Below, one piece after another: positions 25,798 through 36,650 of a stretch of 64,000 bases of DNA (its first letter is position 1; every line of letters starts with the position of its first letter). The notes beneath the pieces were generated by a model. The model saw only the letters and a list, made by a program, of their open reading frames with translations, did no database searches and had not been told where the DNA came from. Source of the DNA: Bacillus pseudomycoides (GTDB lineage Bacteria; Bacillota; Bacilli; Bacillales; Bacillaceae_G). The position numbers and the translations under genes were made by a program. The stretch lies in assembly GCF_002582035.1 (NCBI RefSeq), contig NZ_NUQE01000005.1, forward strand, positions 62,001 to 126,000, written 5' to 3'.

Positions 25798-26952
25798 GTG
25801 TCTAAGAAAGTGTTGTTTTGTGCAACAGTAGACTATCATTTCAAAGCATTTCATTTGCCATATATGAAATGGTTTACAGAGCAGGGCTGGGAGGTACATG
25901 TTGCTGCAAACGGCAATATAGAGCTTCCGTATGTAGATGAAAAATACGACATTCCTATCCAAAGATCACCTTTTAAACTGCAAAACTTTCATGCATACAA
26001 GGAGCTTGCATCAATCATCAATAAAAATAAGTACAGCATCATTCATTGTCATACACCTATGGGAGGAGTACTTACCCGCTTAGCTGCAAGAAAAGCAAGA
26101 AGACAAGGAACAAAAGTGATATATACAGCTCATGGATTTCATTTTTGTAAGGGTGCCCCACTCATAAACTGGCTTGTATATTATCCAATTGAAAAAGGAC
26201 TAGCTTCTTATACAGATTGTCTCATAACAATCAATAAAGAAGATTACAATCTTGCCGTGGATCATCGCTTTAAAGCAGTGTGCATTGAGCACGTTCATGG
26301 GGTAGGGGTCGATATAGAGCAATTTAGACCGGTAAAAGAAGTGCATAAACGCAATATAAAGATGCAGTTTGGTTATAAGCCAGACGATTTTTTAATGTTT
26401 TATGCTGCAGAATTTAACAAAAATAAAAATCAGCAATTGTTGATTCATTCGTTAGCTTTAATAAAAAATGAAGTTCCAAACGCAAAGCTTTTACTTGCAG
26501 GAAATGGCCTATTAATGGAAAGTTGTAAGATACTAGCTGGTCAGTTAGGAGTTGCCGAGATGGTGCATTTTCTCGGTTATCGAACTGATATTGCTTCATT
26601 ATTACCAATGTGTGACCTTGCTGTTGCATCTAGTCTGCGTGAAGGATTGCCGGTTAATATTATGGAGGCTATGGCTTGTGGTCTTCCAGTTGTAGCTACT
26701 GATAATAGGGGACATAGGGAACTTATTATCAATAATGAAAATGGTTGGATTATAAGTCATAACAATCTAGAGGAGATGTCCGATAAGATAAAATACCTTG
26801 CTCAAAATCCTAATTTGAGTATTCAGTTTGGGAAGACAGGGCGTATTATGATTGAAAATAAATATGCCATTAATGAAGTATTAGAAGAAAAGAAAGACAT
26901 TTATGCTATGTTCACGGGTGAAACGGAGGAGTTAAAGTGGGCTATCCATTAA
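25798..26952 (+). CDS. epsD: EpsD-like GT4 glycosyltransferase
   Basis: 384 aa, GTG start. GT-B fold with the N-terminal segment HTPMGGVLTRLAARKAR, YTAHGFHF and the nucleotide-sugar EX7E-type motif region SSLREGLPVNIMEAMACGLPVV. It matches EpsD in length and start sequence. Extends the lipid-linked repeat unit at the membrane face. Overlaps the next gene by 16 bases. Confidence 0.88.
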   Translation: MSKKVLFCATVDYHFKAFHLPYMKWFTEQGWEVHVAANGNIELPYVDEKYDIPIQRSPFKLQNFHAYKELASIINKNKYSIIHCHTPMGGVLTRLAARKARRQGTKVIYTAHGFHFCKGAPLINWLVYYPIEKGLASYTDCLITINKEDYNLAVDHRFKAVCIEHVHGVGVDIEQFRPVKEVHKRNIKMQFGYKPDDFLMFYAAEFNKNKNQQLLIHSLALIKNEVPNAKLLLAGNGLLMESCKILAGQLGVAEMVHFLGYRTDIASLLPMCDLAVASSLREGLPVNIMEAMACGLPVVATDNRGHRELIINNENGWIISHNNLEEMSDKIKYLAQNPNLSIQFGKTGRIMIENKYAINEVLEEKKDIYAMFTGETEELKWAIH

Positions 26953-28046
26953 GGATATTACACGTAGTTGTAAATATGAATCGAGGCGGGGCTGAAACTC
27001 TAATTATGAATTTATATCGAAATTTAGATCGATCTAAAGTCCAATTCGATTTTCTGACTTGCAAAGAAGGCGTGTTCGATGAAGAAATAGTAGAGCTAGG
27101 CGGAAAAGTTCATAGAATTCCATATATTACAGATGTGGGGCATATGGGATACATGAAAGCTTTAAACACTTTCTTTGCGACTCATAAAGAATATAGCATT
27201 GTGCACTCGCACATGGATAAAATGAGTGGATTTGTACTCCGTTCAGCTAAAAAAGCAGGTATACCTATTCGAATTGCTCACAGTCATAGTACGAGCAGTG
27301 AGGGCGGTGCTGCAGCAAAAATGTATAAATGGTACGCTGGGAAGTTTATTTTATCATGTGCAACACATTTGCTAGCATGTTCGAATACAGCTGCCCAGTG
27401 GTTATTCACAGATAAAGCAACTGCAGCTAGAATCGTAAAGAATGGGATTGAATATGATAAATTTACATTTTCTCCAGAAATTAAAAAAGAAGTAAGAGAA
27501 GAATTACGAATTCATCAGGATACTTTTGTAGTTGGGCATGTCGGAAGGTTTGCACATCCAAAAAATCATTCCTTTCTTATAGACGTATTTGCGCAATTAA
27601 TCAAGTTAAAACCGAATTCTATTCTTCTATTAGCGGGAGATGGCCCCCTTCGCTCAAATATTGAAAAGAAAGTAGAAGAGCTGAATTTAAGAGGTAGTGT
27701 AAAGTTTCTTGGAATACGAAGTGATATAAATCGGTTACTTCAAGCATTTGATGTATTTGTATTTCCATCTATTTATGAGGGCTTGCCGGTTACTCTTATA
27801 GAGGCACAGGGAGCTGGATTACCATGTCTTATATCTGATGCTATCACGAAGGAAGTTGATTTGGGAATAAATTTAGTTGAACATTCCCCTTTGACTGACA
27901 CAACAATATGGATAGAAAAAATAAAACATATAGTAACCAGGAATTTATCAAGGAATGTATCAAATCAAGCATTATCACGAAAAGGATATGATATAAAACA
28001 TACTGCAGAATTAACCCAAGATTTTTATTTTGCAATATCGAGGTGA
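26937..28046 (+). CDS. epsF: EpsF-like GT4 glycosyltransferase
   Basis: 369 aa, GTG start with GGAGG. GT-B protein with NMNRGGAETLIMNLYR near the N-terminus and FPSIYEGLPVTLIEAQGAGLPC near the C-terminus. It resembles EpsF. In this operon it comes directly after epsD, without a GT2 gene between them as in B. subtilis. Confidence 0.85.
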   Translation: MGYPLRILHVVVNMNRGGAETLIMNLYRNLDRSKVQFDFLTCKEGVFDEEIVELGGKVHRIPYITDVGHMGYMKALNTFFATHKEYSIVHSHMDKMSGFVLRSAKKAGIPIRIAHSHSTSSEGGAAAKMYKWYAGKFILSCATHLLACSNTAAQWLFTDKATAARIVKNGIEYDKFTFSPEIKKEVREELRIHQDTFVVGHVGRFAHPKNHSFLIDVFAQLIKLKPNSILLLAGDGPLRSNIEKKVEELNLRGSVKFLGIRSDINRLLQAFDVFVFPSIYEGLPVTLIEAQGAGLPCLISDAITKEVDLGINLVEHSPLTDTTIWIEKIKHIVTRNLSRNVSNQALSRKGYDIKHTAELTQDFYFAISR

Positions 28047-28051
28047 GTCAG

Positions 28052-28945
28052 TTGAAAAAGTTAACGGTTTTTACCCCGACTTATAACAGGGTGTACTGTC
28101 TTCACAATTGTTATGAGAGTCTGAAGCGTCAAACATGCAAGGAGTTTGTATGGTTAATTATAGACGATGGTTCTAGTGATCATACAAAAGAGTTAGTGAG
28201 CAACTGGATTGCTGAAAATCGTATAGAAATAAGATATCACTGGCAACAAAACCAAGGTATGCATGGTGCTCATAATACAGCGTATGAGATGATCGACACG
28301 GAACTAAATGTATGTATTGACTCTGATGATTACATGCCGGATGATGCCGTAGAAAAAATTCTTTCTTTTTGGGAGAAACATGGAAGTGATGAAGTCAGTG
28401 GCATAATTGGACTTGACTCGTACACAGATGGACGAATCATTGGTTCGAAGTTACCAGAGAATATTAAACGCTCAACACTTTTTGATCTCTATAATAAGTA
28501 TGGTGTAACGGGTGATAAGAAACTTGTATATCGCACGAAATTGACGAAGAAGTATCCGTACCCAGTTTTCAAAAATGAAAAATATGTAGGACTAGCATAT
28601 AAGTATTATATGCTCGATCGGCAGTACGAGATGTTACTGATGAATGAGGTCCTTTGCTGTGTTGAATATTTGCCTGATGGATCATCCATGAACATGCTAA
28701 ATCAATATCGTAGAAACCCAAAAGGCTTTGCTTTTTATCGGAAGGAGCTTATGAATTTGCCATTTGTAAGTCAATCTTTTAAATATCGACAGGCTATTCA
28801 CTATGTATCTAGCAGTCTTATATCAAAAAATAGAAGGTTTATGAGTGATACGCCGTGTAAAATCCTTACATTTTTCGCTATTCCGCTTGGAATGATGCTG
28901 TATTATTACATTACAACAAAAACAAGAATTACAGAAGTAACATAG
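28052..28945 (+). CDS. GT2-family glycosyltransferase
   Basis: 297 aa from TTG 28052, which has GAGGTG 6 bases upstream; the in-frame GTG 28043 is part of that site. GT-A fold: FTPTYNR start, IIDDGSSD, and CIDSDDYMPDDAVEKI with the metal-binding DSDD. A hydrophobic segment lies near the end (FFAIPLGMMLYYYI). It adds one sugar of the repeat unit. Confidence 0.87.
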   Translation: MKKLTVFTPTYNRVYCLHNCYESLKRQTCKEFVWLIIDDGSSDHTKELVSNWIAENRIEIRYHWQQNQGMHGAHNTAYEMIDTELNVCIDSDDYMPDDAVEKILSFWEKHGSDEVSGIIGLDSYTDGRIIGSKLPENIKRSTLFDLYNKYGVTGDKKLVYRTKLTKKYPYPVFKNEKYVGLAYKYYMLDRQYEMLLMNEVLCCVEYLPDGSSMNMLNQYRRNPKGFAFYRKELMNLPFVSQSFKYRQAIHYVSSSLISKNRRFMSDTPCKILTFFAIPLGMMLYYYITTKTRITEVT

Positions 28946-28977
28946 AAATTTAGTAATATGTTGAAAGGAAATAACCA

Positions 28978-30039
28978 ATGACTATACTTTGGATGAATCT
29001 TGCTATAGTATTTATGTTTTCTTTTTTTGCAAGATATTTTGCTATGCCTGTGACTATGGGTCCTACAGTGATAAAGCCAAATCAGTTTCTGATTTTGATG
29101 GCTACTCTATCTCTTGTATTGGTATCTGGTCTTCGAAATACTATCGGAGATACATACTTTTATATGCATGCGTATACCGTTACTGATTTCAATTGGGAAT
29201 ATATTAAAAACAACAAAGACATGGGATTTAATATTTTTCAAATGATTTTACAAAAGTATACCGATGATCCTCAGGTCCTGGTTTTTATTACAGCATTGAT
29301 AACAAATGTACTAATCGTATTCATTCTATATAAGTATTCAAGGTTAATTGATTTAAGTTTATATGTCTATATCACATCTGGGATGTACTTAGTATCAATG
29401 AATGGGATTAGGCAATATTTAGCTGCAGCTATTGTTTTTGCTGCCACTAAATATATTCTTGATGGTAATTGGAAAAAATATATTCTCATTGTTTTGTTTG
29501 CATCAACATTTCATGAGAGTGCGCTTGTTCTCATACCAATATATTTTTTAATTCGAAGAAAGGCTTGGTCAGCAACAACGTTTATCCTTATTTTTTTAGC
29601 GGTGCTTATCGTGATAGGGTTTAATAAATTTTCAGAAGTTTTCTTTGCAGCGATAGGGGATACTCAGTATGGTCATTACAAGGATTTTCATGAAGGTGGT
29701 GCTAATATCCTTAGGGTTGCTGTTGATGCCGCACCGCTCATACTTGCGTACTTTGGTAGGGAAAGGCTTAGAGAACTTTTTCCACAGAGTGATTATATTG
29801 TAAATATGGCATTACTGGGTGCAGTTTTTATGCTTATTTCAACACAAAATTGGATTTTTGCAAGGTTTGCTATTTATTTTGGATTATACCAATTAATATT
29901 GATTTCTTGGGTTGTAAAGCTGTTTACTGAAAAGGATCAGAAGTTTGTCTATTATGCAATTGTAGTATGTTACTTTGTTTATTTTGTGTATGAGCATGTA
30001 ATTACTTTGAAGATTATTTATAGGAGTAGTTTTTTATGA
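28978..30039 (+). CDS. epsG: EpsG-type polysaccharide polymerase (Wzy-like)
   Basis: 353 aa with about ten membrane helices. The N-terminal part LVLVSGLRNTIGDTYFYMHAY, with its conserved Arg and Asp/Thr, is typical of EpsG-family proteins. It is expected to join repeat units outside the membrane. Very AT-rich, like the genes that follow. Confidence 0.85.
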   Translation: MTILWMNLAIVFMFSFFARYFAMPVTMGPTVIKPNQFLILMATLSLVLVSGLRNTIGDTYFYMHAYTVTDFNWEYIKNNKDMGFNIFQMILQKYTDDPQVLVFITALITNVLIVFILYKYSRLIDLSLYVYITSGMYLVSMNGIRQYLAAAIVFAATKYILDGNWKKYILIVLFASTFHESALVLIPIYFLIRRKAWSATTFILIFLAVLIVIGFNKFSEVFFAAIGDTQYGHYKDFHEGGANILRVAVDAAPLILAYFGRERLRELFPQSDYIVNMALLGAVFMLISTQNWIFARFAIYFGLYQLILISWVVKLFTEKDQKFVYYAIVVCYFVYFVYEHVITLKIIYRSSFL

Positions 30040-30082
30040 TATCCCTTCTTTATAGAAATCTAAAAGTAAACAAAGGAGGTTC

Positions 30083-30826
30083 ATGTTGAGAGATATGGAA
30101 AAAATTCCTCGCATCATCCATTACTGCTGGTTTGGAGAAAAAGAAAAACCCGACATAGTTAAAAGATGTATAGATAGCTGGAAAAAGAATTTATCGGAAT
30201 ATGAAATAAAAGAATGGAATGAAAGTAACTTTGATATAGATTGTAATTCATATGTAAGAGAGGCTTATGAATTGAAAAAGTTTGCGTTTGTAAGTGATTA
30301 TGTACGGGTACATGCTTTATATAATTTTGGTGGAATTTACTTGGATACTGATGTTGAAGTTTTTAAATCCTTCGATGACTTACTGTATCATAATTCATTT
30401 TGGGGGTTTGAACAAGAGAACTATATAGCTACGAGTACAATAGGAGCAGCTAAAGGAAATAAGCTAATAAAAACATTTTTAGACTCGTATGAAAAGAAGA
30501 GCTTCATGAAAGCGGATGGAAGCTACGATGATTTGACCAATGTAGCTATCGTAACTGAGTTACTGAAAAACATAGGGCTAAAAGTGAACGGAGAATATCA
30601 GGAAATAGAGGATATAGGAGCCTTTTATCCGCAAACATACTTTTCACCATATGATTATATCAATTGTAGAAAATTTATAACGGAAAACACATATGCAATG
30701 CATCATTTTTATAAGAGTTGGTTGCCAACAAAAGCGAGATTAAAAAGTAACATAAAGATAATAGTATCTAAAATTATAGGTGGAGAAAATATAGCTAGAA
30801 TTAGAAAATTAGTTTCAAGAACTTAG
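30083..30826 (+). CDS. GT32-type capsular glycosyltransferase
   Basis: About 247 aa; AAAGGAGG lies just before ATG 30083, and TTG 30086 is also possible. Signature IPRIIHYCWFG at the start and the DXD motif in GGIYLDTDVEV, both typical of the Och1-like glycosyltransferase sugar-binding region. The next conserved block is KKFAFVSDYVRVHALYNFGG. Confidence 0.87.
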   Translation: MLRDMEKIPRIIHYCWFGEKEKPDIVKRCIDSWKKNLSEYEIKEWNESNFDIDCNSYVREAYELKKFAFVSDYVRVHALYNFGGIYLDTDVEVFKSFDDLLYHNSFWGFEQENYIATSTIGAAKGNKLIKTFLDSYEKKSFMKADGSYDDLTNVAIVTELLKNIGLKVNGEYQEIEDIGAFYPQTYFSPYDYINCRKFITENTYAMHHFYKSWLPTKARLKSNIKIIVSKIIGGENIARIRKLVSRT

Positions 30827-30835
30827 GAGGCGAAA

Positions 30836-32032
30836 ATGAAAACTGTATTAATAGCCTCTTTTGACATGGAAGTTGGAGGCGTAGAAAGAAGCTTAATAAG
30901 CATGCTTGAGAACTTTGATTACAAAAGGTATGCTGTTGATTTGATGTTATATAGGCATCAAGGTGATTTCATGGATTTAGTTACGAACAAAGTAAACTTA
31001 TTAGATGAAATTTATCAGTATACAACTTTTAGAAAATCAATAGGCGAAATTTTTAAAGATAAACAGTATAGTATCGGAGTAGCGAGAATTTTATCTAGGA
31101 TAAATGCTGATTTTATAGGAAAAACAAAAAGAATGACAGAACCAGGATATTATCAGATGCAATTAATGTGGAAGTATGCTTTACCATTTCTTCCAAAAAT
31201 AGATAAGGAATATGATGTAGCCATTAGTTATTTGTGGCCACATTATTTCGTAGCAGATAAGATTAGAGCTAAAAAGAAAATAGCATGGATTCATACAGAT
31301 TATTCTACAATAGAGCCAGATATAAATATGGATTTAAAAATGTGGAATAAATTTGATCATATTGTAGCTGTATCAGAAGCATGCAAAAATTCGTTTTTAA
31401 AAAAATATAGTAAATTAGAAAATAAGGTTGTTGTAATAGAAAATATTACTTCTCCAGAGTTTATTAGAAAAATGGCTAATGAAAATATAGAGAACCCTAT
31501 GACTAACGATAACAGATTTAAAATTATCACAGTGGCCAGGTTGTCTCATGCAAAAGGAATTGACAATGCTGTCAGAGCATTAAGGATGTTAAAAGACAAA
31601 GGCCATGATGATATTGCATGGTATGTTATTGGATATGGGGGAGATGAAACGATAATCAAAGACTTGATAAAAGATTTGAAACTTGAGGATGATTTTATGT
31701 TACTAGGGAAACAAACAAATCCATATCCATATATGCAAGAAGCTGATTTATATGTGCAACCATCTAGGTACGAAGGAAAGGCTGTTACAGTAGGAGAAGC
31801 TCAGATACTCTCAAAGCCAGTTATAATAACGAATTATACAACAGCAAAAAGTCAGGTAAGTGATGGGTTTGATGGATATATTACAGAATTGTCTATTGAG
31901 GGTATAGCAAACGGGATCGAAAAGTTGTATAAGGATTCTATTATGAGAAAAAAGTTAATGGATAATTGTAGTAAAACAGATTATGCCAATAATTATGAAT
32001 TAGATAAGTTGTATGAAAACATGGATAGCTAA
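30836..32032 (+). CDS. GT4 glycosyltransferase, paralogue 1 of 4
   Basis: 398 aa; AGGAGG before ATG. GT-B fold with the sequence GGVERSLISMLE at the start, WIHTDYS in the middle and NPYPYMQEADLYVQPSRYEG near the donor site. The genes at 33119, 35439 and 36651 share this architecture closely, so they form a duplicated set. Confidence 0.87.
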   Translation: MKTVLIASFDMEVGGVERSLISMLENFDYKRYAVDLMLYRHQGDFMDLVTNKVNLLDEIYQYTTFRKSIGEIFKDKQYSIGVARILSRINADFIGKTKRMTEPGYYQMQLMWKYALPFLPKIDKEYDVAISYLWPHYFVADKIRAKKKIAWIHTDYSTIEPDINMDLKMWNKFDHIVAVSEACKNSFLKKYSKLENKVVVIENITSPEFIRKMANENIENPMTNDNRFKIITVARLSHAKGIDNAVRALRMLKDKGHDDIAWYVIGYGGDETIIKDLIKDLKLEDDFMLLGKQTNPYPYMQEADLYVQPSRYEGKAVTVGEAQILSKPVIITNYTTAKSQVSDGFDGYITELSIEGIANGIEKLYKDSIMRKKLMDNCSKTDYANNYELDKLYENMDS

Positions 32033-32084
32033 AGTGAAACGACGTATTTAAAATTCGAAAATACAAATTCGAAAGGAAGTAAAG

Positions 32085-33122
32085 ATGGCTCCAAAAGTAA
32101 GCATTGTAGTACCTGTTTATAATAGTGAGAAGTATTTATCGGAATGTCTAGAAAGTATACTCAATCAAACTTATACAAACATTGAAGTTGTAATTATAAA
32201 TGACGGCTCAACTGATCAAAGTGAAAAGATAGTTAATAAATATAAAATGAAAGACGACAGAATAGCGTATTACTATCAAGATAATTGTGGACCATCGGAA
32301 GCGCGTAATAAGGGGATTTTAAATTCAACAGGAGAGTATTTAACTTTTATTGATTCTGATGATACAGTTGAAAAATACTATATTGAATTTTTACTAAATA
32401 AAATGATCAGCTCAGATGCTGATTTAGTTTGTTGTGGTTATAAAGATATTTCAGAATATGGGGTATTGAATTGTATAGATTTTAATTTCAATACTAATGT
32501 CTCTCTATATTCTTTCATAGATATGGTATGTAAAGGAACAGGGGGGGTTTTGTGGGGGAAAATATATAAAAAAGAAATAATTATTAATAGCGATTTAAAG
32601 TTAGATAAAAATATATTTATGTGTGAAGATTTAGTATTTGTTCTACAATATGCATCTCAATGTCAGTATTTTTCTTCAATAAAAGAGCCCTTATATAACT
32701 ACAATAGATGTAATCAAAATAGTATAAGTTCTAACATTTCCATAAGTTATATTCAGAATTATATTACTGTTTGTAAGAGGATAGATGAGATATTTATCTC
32801 TATTAATTTAGGTGAACAAAAAATAAATGAGATAATTACAAAGAGAATTCAAGATCTTGTAATGACATTAGTGGAGAAACAGAGTATTGAAATAAGAGTT
32901 ATTGGTATGAAGAATGCCATTGCTAATATAATGAGAATTTTATCTATACCATATATTAAAACACATATAGGTGAATTTTCAACTAATAGTATTTTTTATA
33001 AGCCATATATTTTTTTAATTAAAAACAGGCTTATACGGACAAGTATTATTTATGGAATATATCTAAATACGTTAAGAAATGTTAAAAGGAGAATAAAAAT
33101 AGGAAAGCAAGTGAGGGCATGA
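32085..33122 (+). CDS. GT2 glycosyltransferase
   Basis: 345 aa. GT-A fold with VSIVVPVYNSEKYL, NDGSTDQSE and FIDSDDTVEKYY. C-terminal half is a less conserved helical part. Overlaps the next gene by 4 bases (ATGA). Confidence 0.88.
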   Translation: MAPKVSIVVPVYNSEKYLSECLESILNQTYTNIEVVIINDGSTDQSEKIVNKYKMKDDRIAYYYQDNCGPSEARNKGILNSTGEYLTFIDSDDTVEKYYIEFLLNKMISSDADLVCCGYKDISEYGVLNCIDFNFNTNVSLYSFIDMVCKGTGGVLWGKIYKKEIIINSDLKLDKNIFMCEDLVFVLQYASQCQYFSSIKEPLYNYNRCNQNSISSNISISYIQNYITVCKRIDEIFISINLGEQKINEIITKRIQDLVMTLVEKQSIEIRVIGMKNAIANIMRILSIPYIKTHIGEFSTNSIFYKPYIFLIKNRLIRTSIIYGIYLNTLRNVKRRIKIGKQVRA

Positions 33123-34303
33123 AAAAAAAATTGTTATTTGTGATTGATTCGCTAACTATTGGTGGAGCAGAAAAAAGTTTAATATCTTTATTGAATTTGA
33201 TAAATTCTTCAAAGTACGAAATTGATTTATTGTTATTTAAAACAGGTGGGGACCTGGAAAGTTATGTTCCAAAGAACGTAAATATCTTACCAGTTCCAGA
33301 ATATTTTCGGTATATAAATAATGAAAAAGTCCATCTAAGTAAAAGTGCAATCTATCTTTATTATAGAATTAAAACTTCTTTAAGTTTGAGAGTAAATAAT
33401 TACAAGAAAAATTTTTTACATAGTGAGCAAGTAGTGTTTAGAAGTATAAAAAAAATAATAGCTCCAATTCAAAAAAAATATGATGTAGCTATAGCTTATA
33501 GTCAAGGAATGCCCACATATTTAGTTGCGAATAAAGTCACCGCGTCAAAAAAAATAGCTTGGATTAATACAGATTATATCAATACATTGTATGACAAAGA
33601 ACTTGACTATGAATCCTATAAGAAGATAGATAAAATCATTGCAGTTTCTCAGAATACTAAAGAGTCATTAATGAATCTTAGAAAAGAATATACCGATAAA
33701 GTTGATATGGTTTTAGATATAATAGATCCAAATATAATTTATAAAATGTCCGAAGAAAATGAATTTAATGAATTTGACAAATCGTTTGTAAATATTTTAA
33801 CAGTTGGAAGGCTAGTGGCCGTAAAATCATATAGTACGGCTATTGAGGTAGCTAATTTATTAAAGAAATCAGGATACAAGTTTAAATGGTTTGGAGTTGG
33901 AGAGGGACCAGAAAAAAAGAGGCTTCAAGAATTAATAGATGAATACCAATTAAATGATTGTTTTATATTACTTGGAAAGAAGGTGAATCCATATCCCTAT
34001 ATGAAGAATTGTGATATATATGTTCAAACATCTGTAAAGGAGGGGTTTGGTCTTACTGTATGTGAAGCTAAGATATTAAAAAAGCCCATTGTATGTACTA
34101 ATTTTTTTACAGCTAAAGAAATCATTGATCATAATGTAGATGGCTTAGTAGTAGAACAAAATATAAATAGTATATACAATGGAATAAAAAAGTACTTAGA
34201 TGATATTAGTTTTAGAGAAAAAGTAATAGCAGAATTAAATTCTAAAGAACCTTATAGCTCGGTAAATCAATTAAGTAAATTCTATGGACTGATAGAAAAT
34301 TAA
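33119..34303 (+). CDS. GT4 glycosyltransferase, paralogue 2 of 4
   Basis: 394 aa. Starts with IDSLTIGGAEKSLISLL; has AWINTDYI, TVGRLVAVKSY, and NPYPYMKNCDIYVQTSVKEGFG. Same plan as the genes at 30836, 35439 and 36651. Donor and acceptor sugars cannot be told from sequence. Confidence 0.86.
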   Translation: MKKKLLFVIDSLTIGGAEKSLISLLNLINSSKYEIDLLLFKTGGDLESYVPKNVNILPVPEYFRYINNEKVHLSKSAIYLYYRIKTSLSLRVNNYKKNFLHSEQVVFRSIKKIIAPIQKKYDVAIAYSQGMPTYLVANKVTASKKIAWINTDYINTLYDKELDYESYKKIDKIIAVSQNTKESLMNLRKEYTDKVDMVLDIIDPNIIYKMSEENEFNEFDKSFVNILTVGRLVAVKSYSTAIEVANLLKKSGYKFKWFGVGEGPEKKRLQELIDEYQLNDCFILLGKKVNPYPYMKNCDIYVQTSVKEGFGLTVCEAKILKKPIVCTNFFTAKEIIDHNVDGLVVEQNINSIYNGIKKYLDDISFREKVIAELNSKEPYSSVNQLSKFYGLIEN

Positions 34304-34320
34304 TGAGTGGTGATGATGAA

Positions 34321-35442
34321 ATGAAAAGAGTTTTTGTAGATATTTATTTAATGTTTAACTTAGGAGATGATTTATTTCTAGATATTCTTGCAACGAAATA
34401 TCCTAACTGTAAATTTACAGTTAATTATCTAGGGAAAAACTATGATCAATTTATTTCTCAATATCGCAACGTTAGTAGAAGAAAATATACAATTCTTAAT
34501 AAAATTGGGCAACGTCTTAAAATATCAGATTCTATAATGAATTATGATAAGGTAGCAGAGGAGCATGATGCATTACTATTTATAGGTGGTTCTATTTTTA
34601 GAGAAGAGAAATATCATAACTCATTATATCAGGATAGAATGAGAATGGTTCAGGAGTTTAAGAAAAGAGACAAACCAGTATTTATATTAGGTGCAAATTT
34701 TGGACCTTATGAGACAGAAGAATTTTTGAATGATTATAAAAAATTTTTTAAACTATGTGATGATGTTTGTTTTAGAGATGTATATTCATATGAATTATTT
34801 AAGGATTTATCACAGGTTAGATATGCGCCAGATATTGTTTTTCAAATGAATGTAGACGAATACAAGACAGTACCAAGCAAAAATAGAGTTGGGTTTTCAA
34901 TTATAGATGTTAGGCATAAATATGGATTATCAAGTTATTATAATGACTATATAAAAAGTACCGTAAAGGCAATAGAATTATTGGTAAGCAGGGGATATCA
35001 ATGTTATTTAATGTCTTTTTGTGAACAAGAGGGAGATTTAGAAATAATAAATACGATTAAATTATATCTTTCTCCTGAAGCATTAAAAAACATTATTATT
35101 TATAACTATAAAGGAAATTTAAAAGAAGTTATCAATCTGATAGCTTCTTTTAAATTTTTTATTGCTGCAAGATTTCATGCGAATATAATAGCGTTATTAC
35201 TAGGTACTGGAATTATGCCCGTAATATACAGTGAAAAAACCACTAATATGCTGAAAGATATTAACCTTGATCGTATTTTGATAAATATGGAGGAACTTCA
35301 TTTGCAATATGATGAAAATATAATAAATAAATCATTCCATAATAAAGCTAATCTGGAATTTATATCAAACGACGCTAAGAACCAGTTTGAAAAATTAAGT
35401 GAGTTTCTAGATATGGAAACATTTATATTGGAGGGAGTATGA
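34321..35442 (+). CDS. polysaccharide pyruvyltransferase-family protein
   Basis: 373 aa from ATG 34321 (a longer frame starts at 34303 without a good site). Family marks: GDDLFLDILATKYP, LLFIGGSIF, FILGANFGP, and FFIAARFHANIIALLLGTG. Such enzymes add acid ketal groups to sugars, giving negative charge to the polymer. Overlaps the following GT gene by 4 bases. Confidence 0.83.
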   Translation: MKRVFVDIYLMFNLGDDLFLDILATKYPNCKFTVNYLGKNYDQFISQYRNVSRRKYTILNKIGQRLKISDSIMNYDKVAEEHDALLFIGGSIFREEKYHNSLYQDRMRMVQEFKKRDKPVFILGANFGPYETEEFLNDYKKFFKLCDDVCFRDVYSYELFKDLSQVRYAPDIVFQMNVDEYKTVPSKNRVGFSIIDVRHKYGLSSYYNDYIKSTVKAIELLVSRGYQCYLMSFCEQEGDLEIINTIKLYLSPEALKNIIIYNYKGNLKEVINLIASFKFFIAARFHANIIALLLGTGIMPVIYSEKTTNMLKDINLDRILINMEELHLQYDENIINKSFHNKANLEFISNDAKNQFEKLSEFLDMETFILEGV

Positions 35443-36626
35443 AAAAGAGGATTATATTTGTGATTATAAATATGAATGTGGGTGGAACTGAAAAAGCATT
35501 GCTTAATATGATAGCAGAGATACCAAAAGATAAGTACGATATAACGATTTTAATGTTAGAAGAGCATGGTGAGTTTTTAAACTCCATTCCTAGTAAAGTT
35601 CATGTTGAATATTTAAAAGGATATAGGAATATAAAAGAGATATTAAATGAGCCTCCTCATATAATTTCTTTGGATTTTCTTAAAAAAGGAAGAGTAATAA
35701 AGGCCTTCAATATAGTATTCTTACATTTACTATCGAAATTTATGAAAGATAGAAGCATTTTCTTTAAATATGTGTTGCGTGATTACCCTGTAATTGATAA
35801 TGAACATGATGTTGCAGTAGCTTATGCAGGACCCATGGACTTCATAAGCTATTTCGTTGTAAATAAAATAGCAGCAAAAAAGAAAGTTCAATGGGTACAT
35901 TTTGATATTACAAAAATTTCTTTTAATAAAATATTTTCATCTAAAATATATAATAAGTTTGATAAGATCTTTGTTGTATCAGGTGAGGCTAGAAGTAAGT
36001 TAATTAATATGATACCTTCTTTAAAAAATAAAACGGAAGTATTTTCAAACATAGTATCTCCAAATTTAATTTATAACCAAGCAAAAGAAGGTAAAGGGTT
36101 TGATGATACATATACCGGATTAAGAATATTAACGGTTGGTAGGTTAACAAATGAAAAAGGTCAAGAGTTAGCTATACGAGTATTAGCAAAACTAATTTAT
36201 GATGGGTATAAAGTGAAGTGGTATTGTGTAGGGGAAGGAGCTTCAAGGAAGAAATATGAAAAACTAATAGAAGAATATCATCTAAAAGATAAATTTGTTT
36301 TATTGGGATCGGATGCCAATCCATACCCTTATATGAAGCAATGTGATATATACGTACAACCATCCAGGCATGAGGGATATTGTATAACACTTGCTGAAGC
36401 TAGGTGTTTACATAAAGCAATTGTAGCTACAAATTTTACTGGGGCAAAAGAACAGATAAAGGATGGAGAAACAGGGCTGATCGTAAATGTTGATGAAAAT
36501 GAAATTTATAAAGCAGTAAAAAAAATAATAAATAATCATGATCTATGTAAATATTTTTCTGGAAATTTGGCTAAAGAAAATTTTGATACGACGTTTGAAA
36601 TGAAAAAATTATATGAGCTGTTTTAA
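35439..36626 (+). CDS. GT4 glycosyltransferase, paralogue 3 of 4
   Basis: 395 aa. INMNVGGTEKALLNM at the start, WVHFDIT, TVGRLTNEKGQELA, and NPYPYMKQCDIYVQPSRHEGYC near the donor site. It is most like the next gene (36651), sharing the string CDIYVQPSRHEGYCITLAEA. Confidence 0.86.
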   Translation: MKKRIIFVIINMNVGGTEKALLNMIAEIPKDKYDITILMLEEHGEFLNSIPSKVHVEYLKGYRNIKEILNEPPHIISLDFLKKGRVIKAFNIVFLHLLSKFMKDRSIFFKYVLRDYPVIDNEHDVAVAYAGPMDFISYFVVNKIAAKKKVQWVHFDITKISFNKIFSSKIYNKFDKIFVVSGEARSKLINMIPSLKNKTEVFSNIVSPNLIYNQAKEGKGFDDTYTGLRILTVGRLTNEKGQELAIRVLAKLIYDGYKVKWYCVGEGASRKKYEKLIEEYHLKDKFVLLGSDANPYPYMKQCDIYVQPSRHEGYCITLAEARCLHKAIVATNFTGAKEQIKDGETGLIVNVDENEIYKAVKKIINNHDLCKYFSGNLAKENFDTTFEMKKLYELF

Positions 36627-36650
36627 GTCAAGTTATCAGGGGTGTAATAT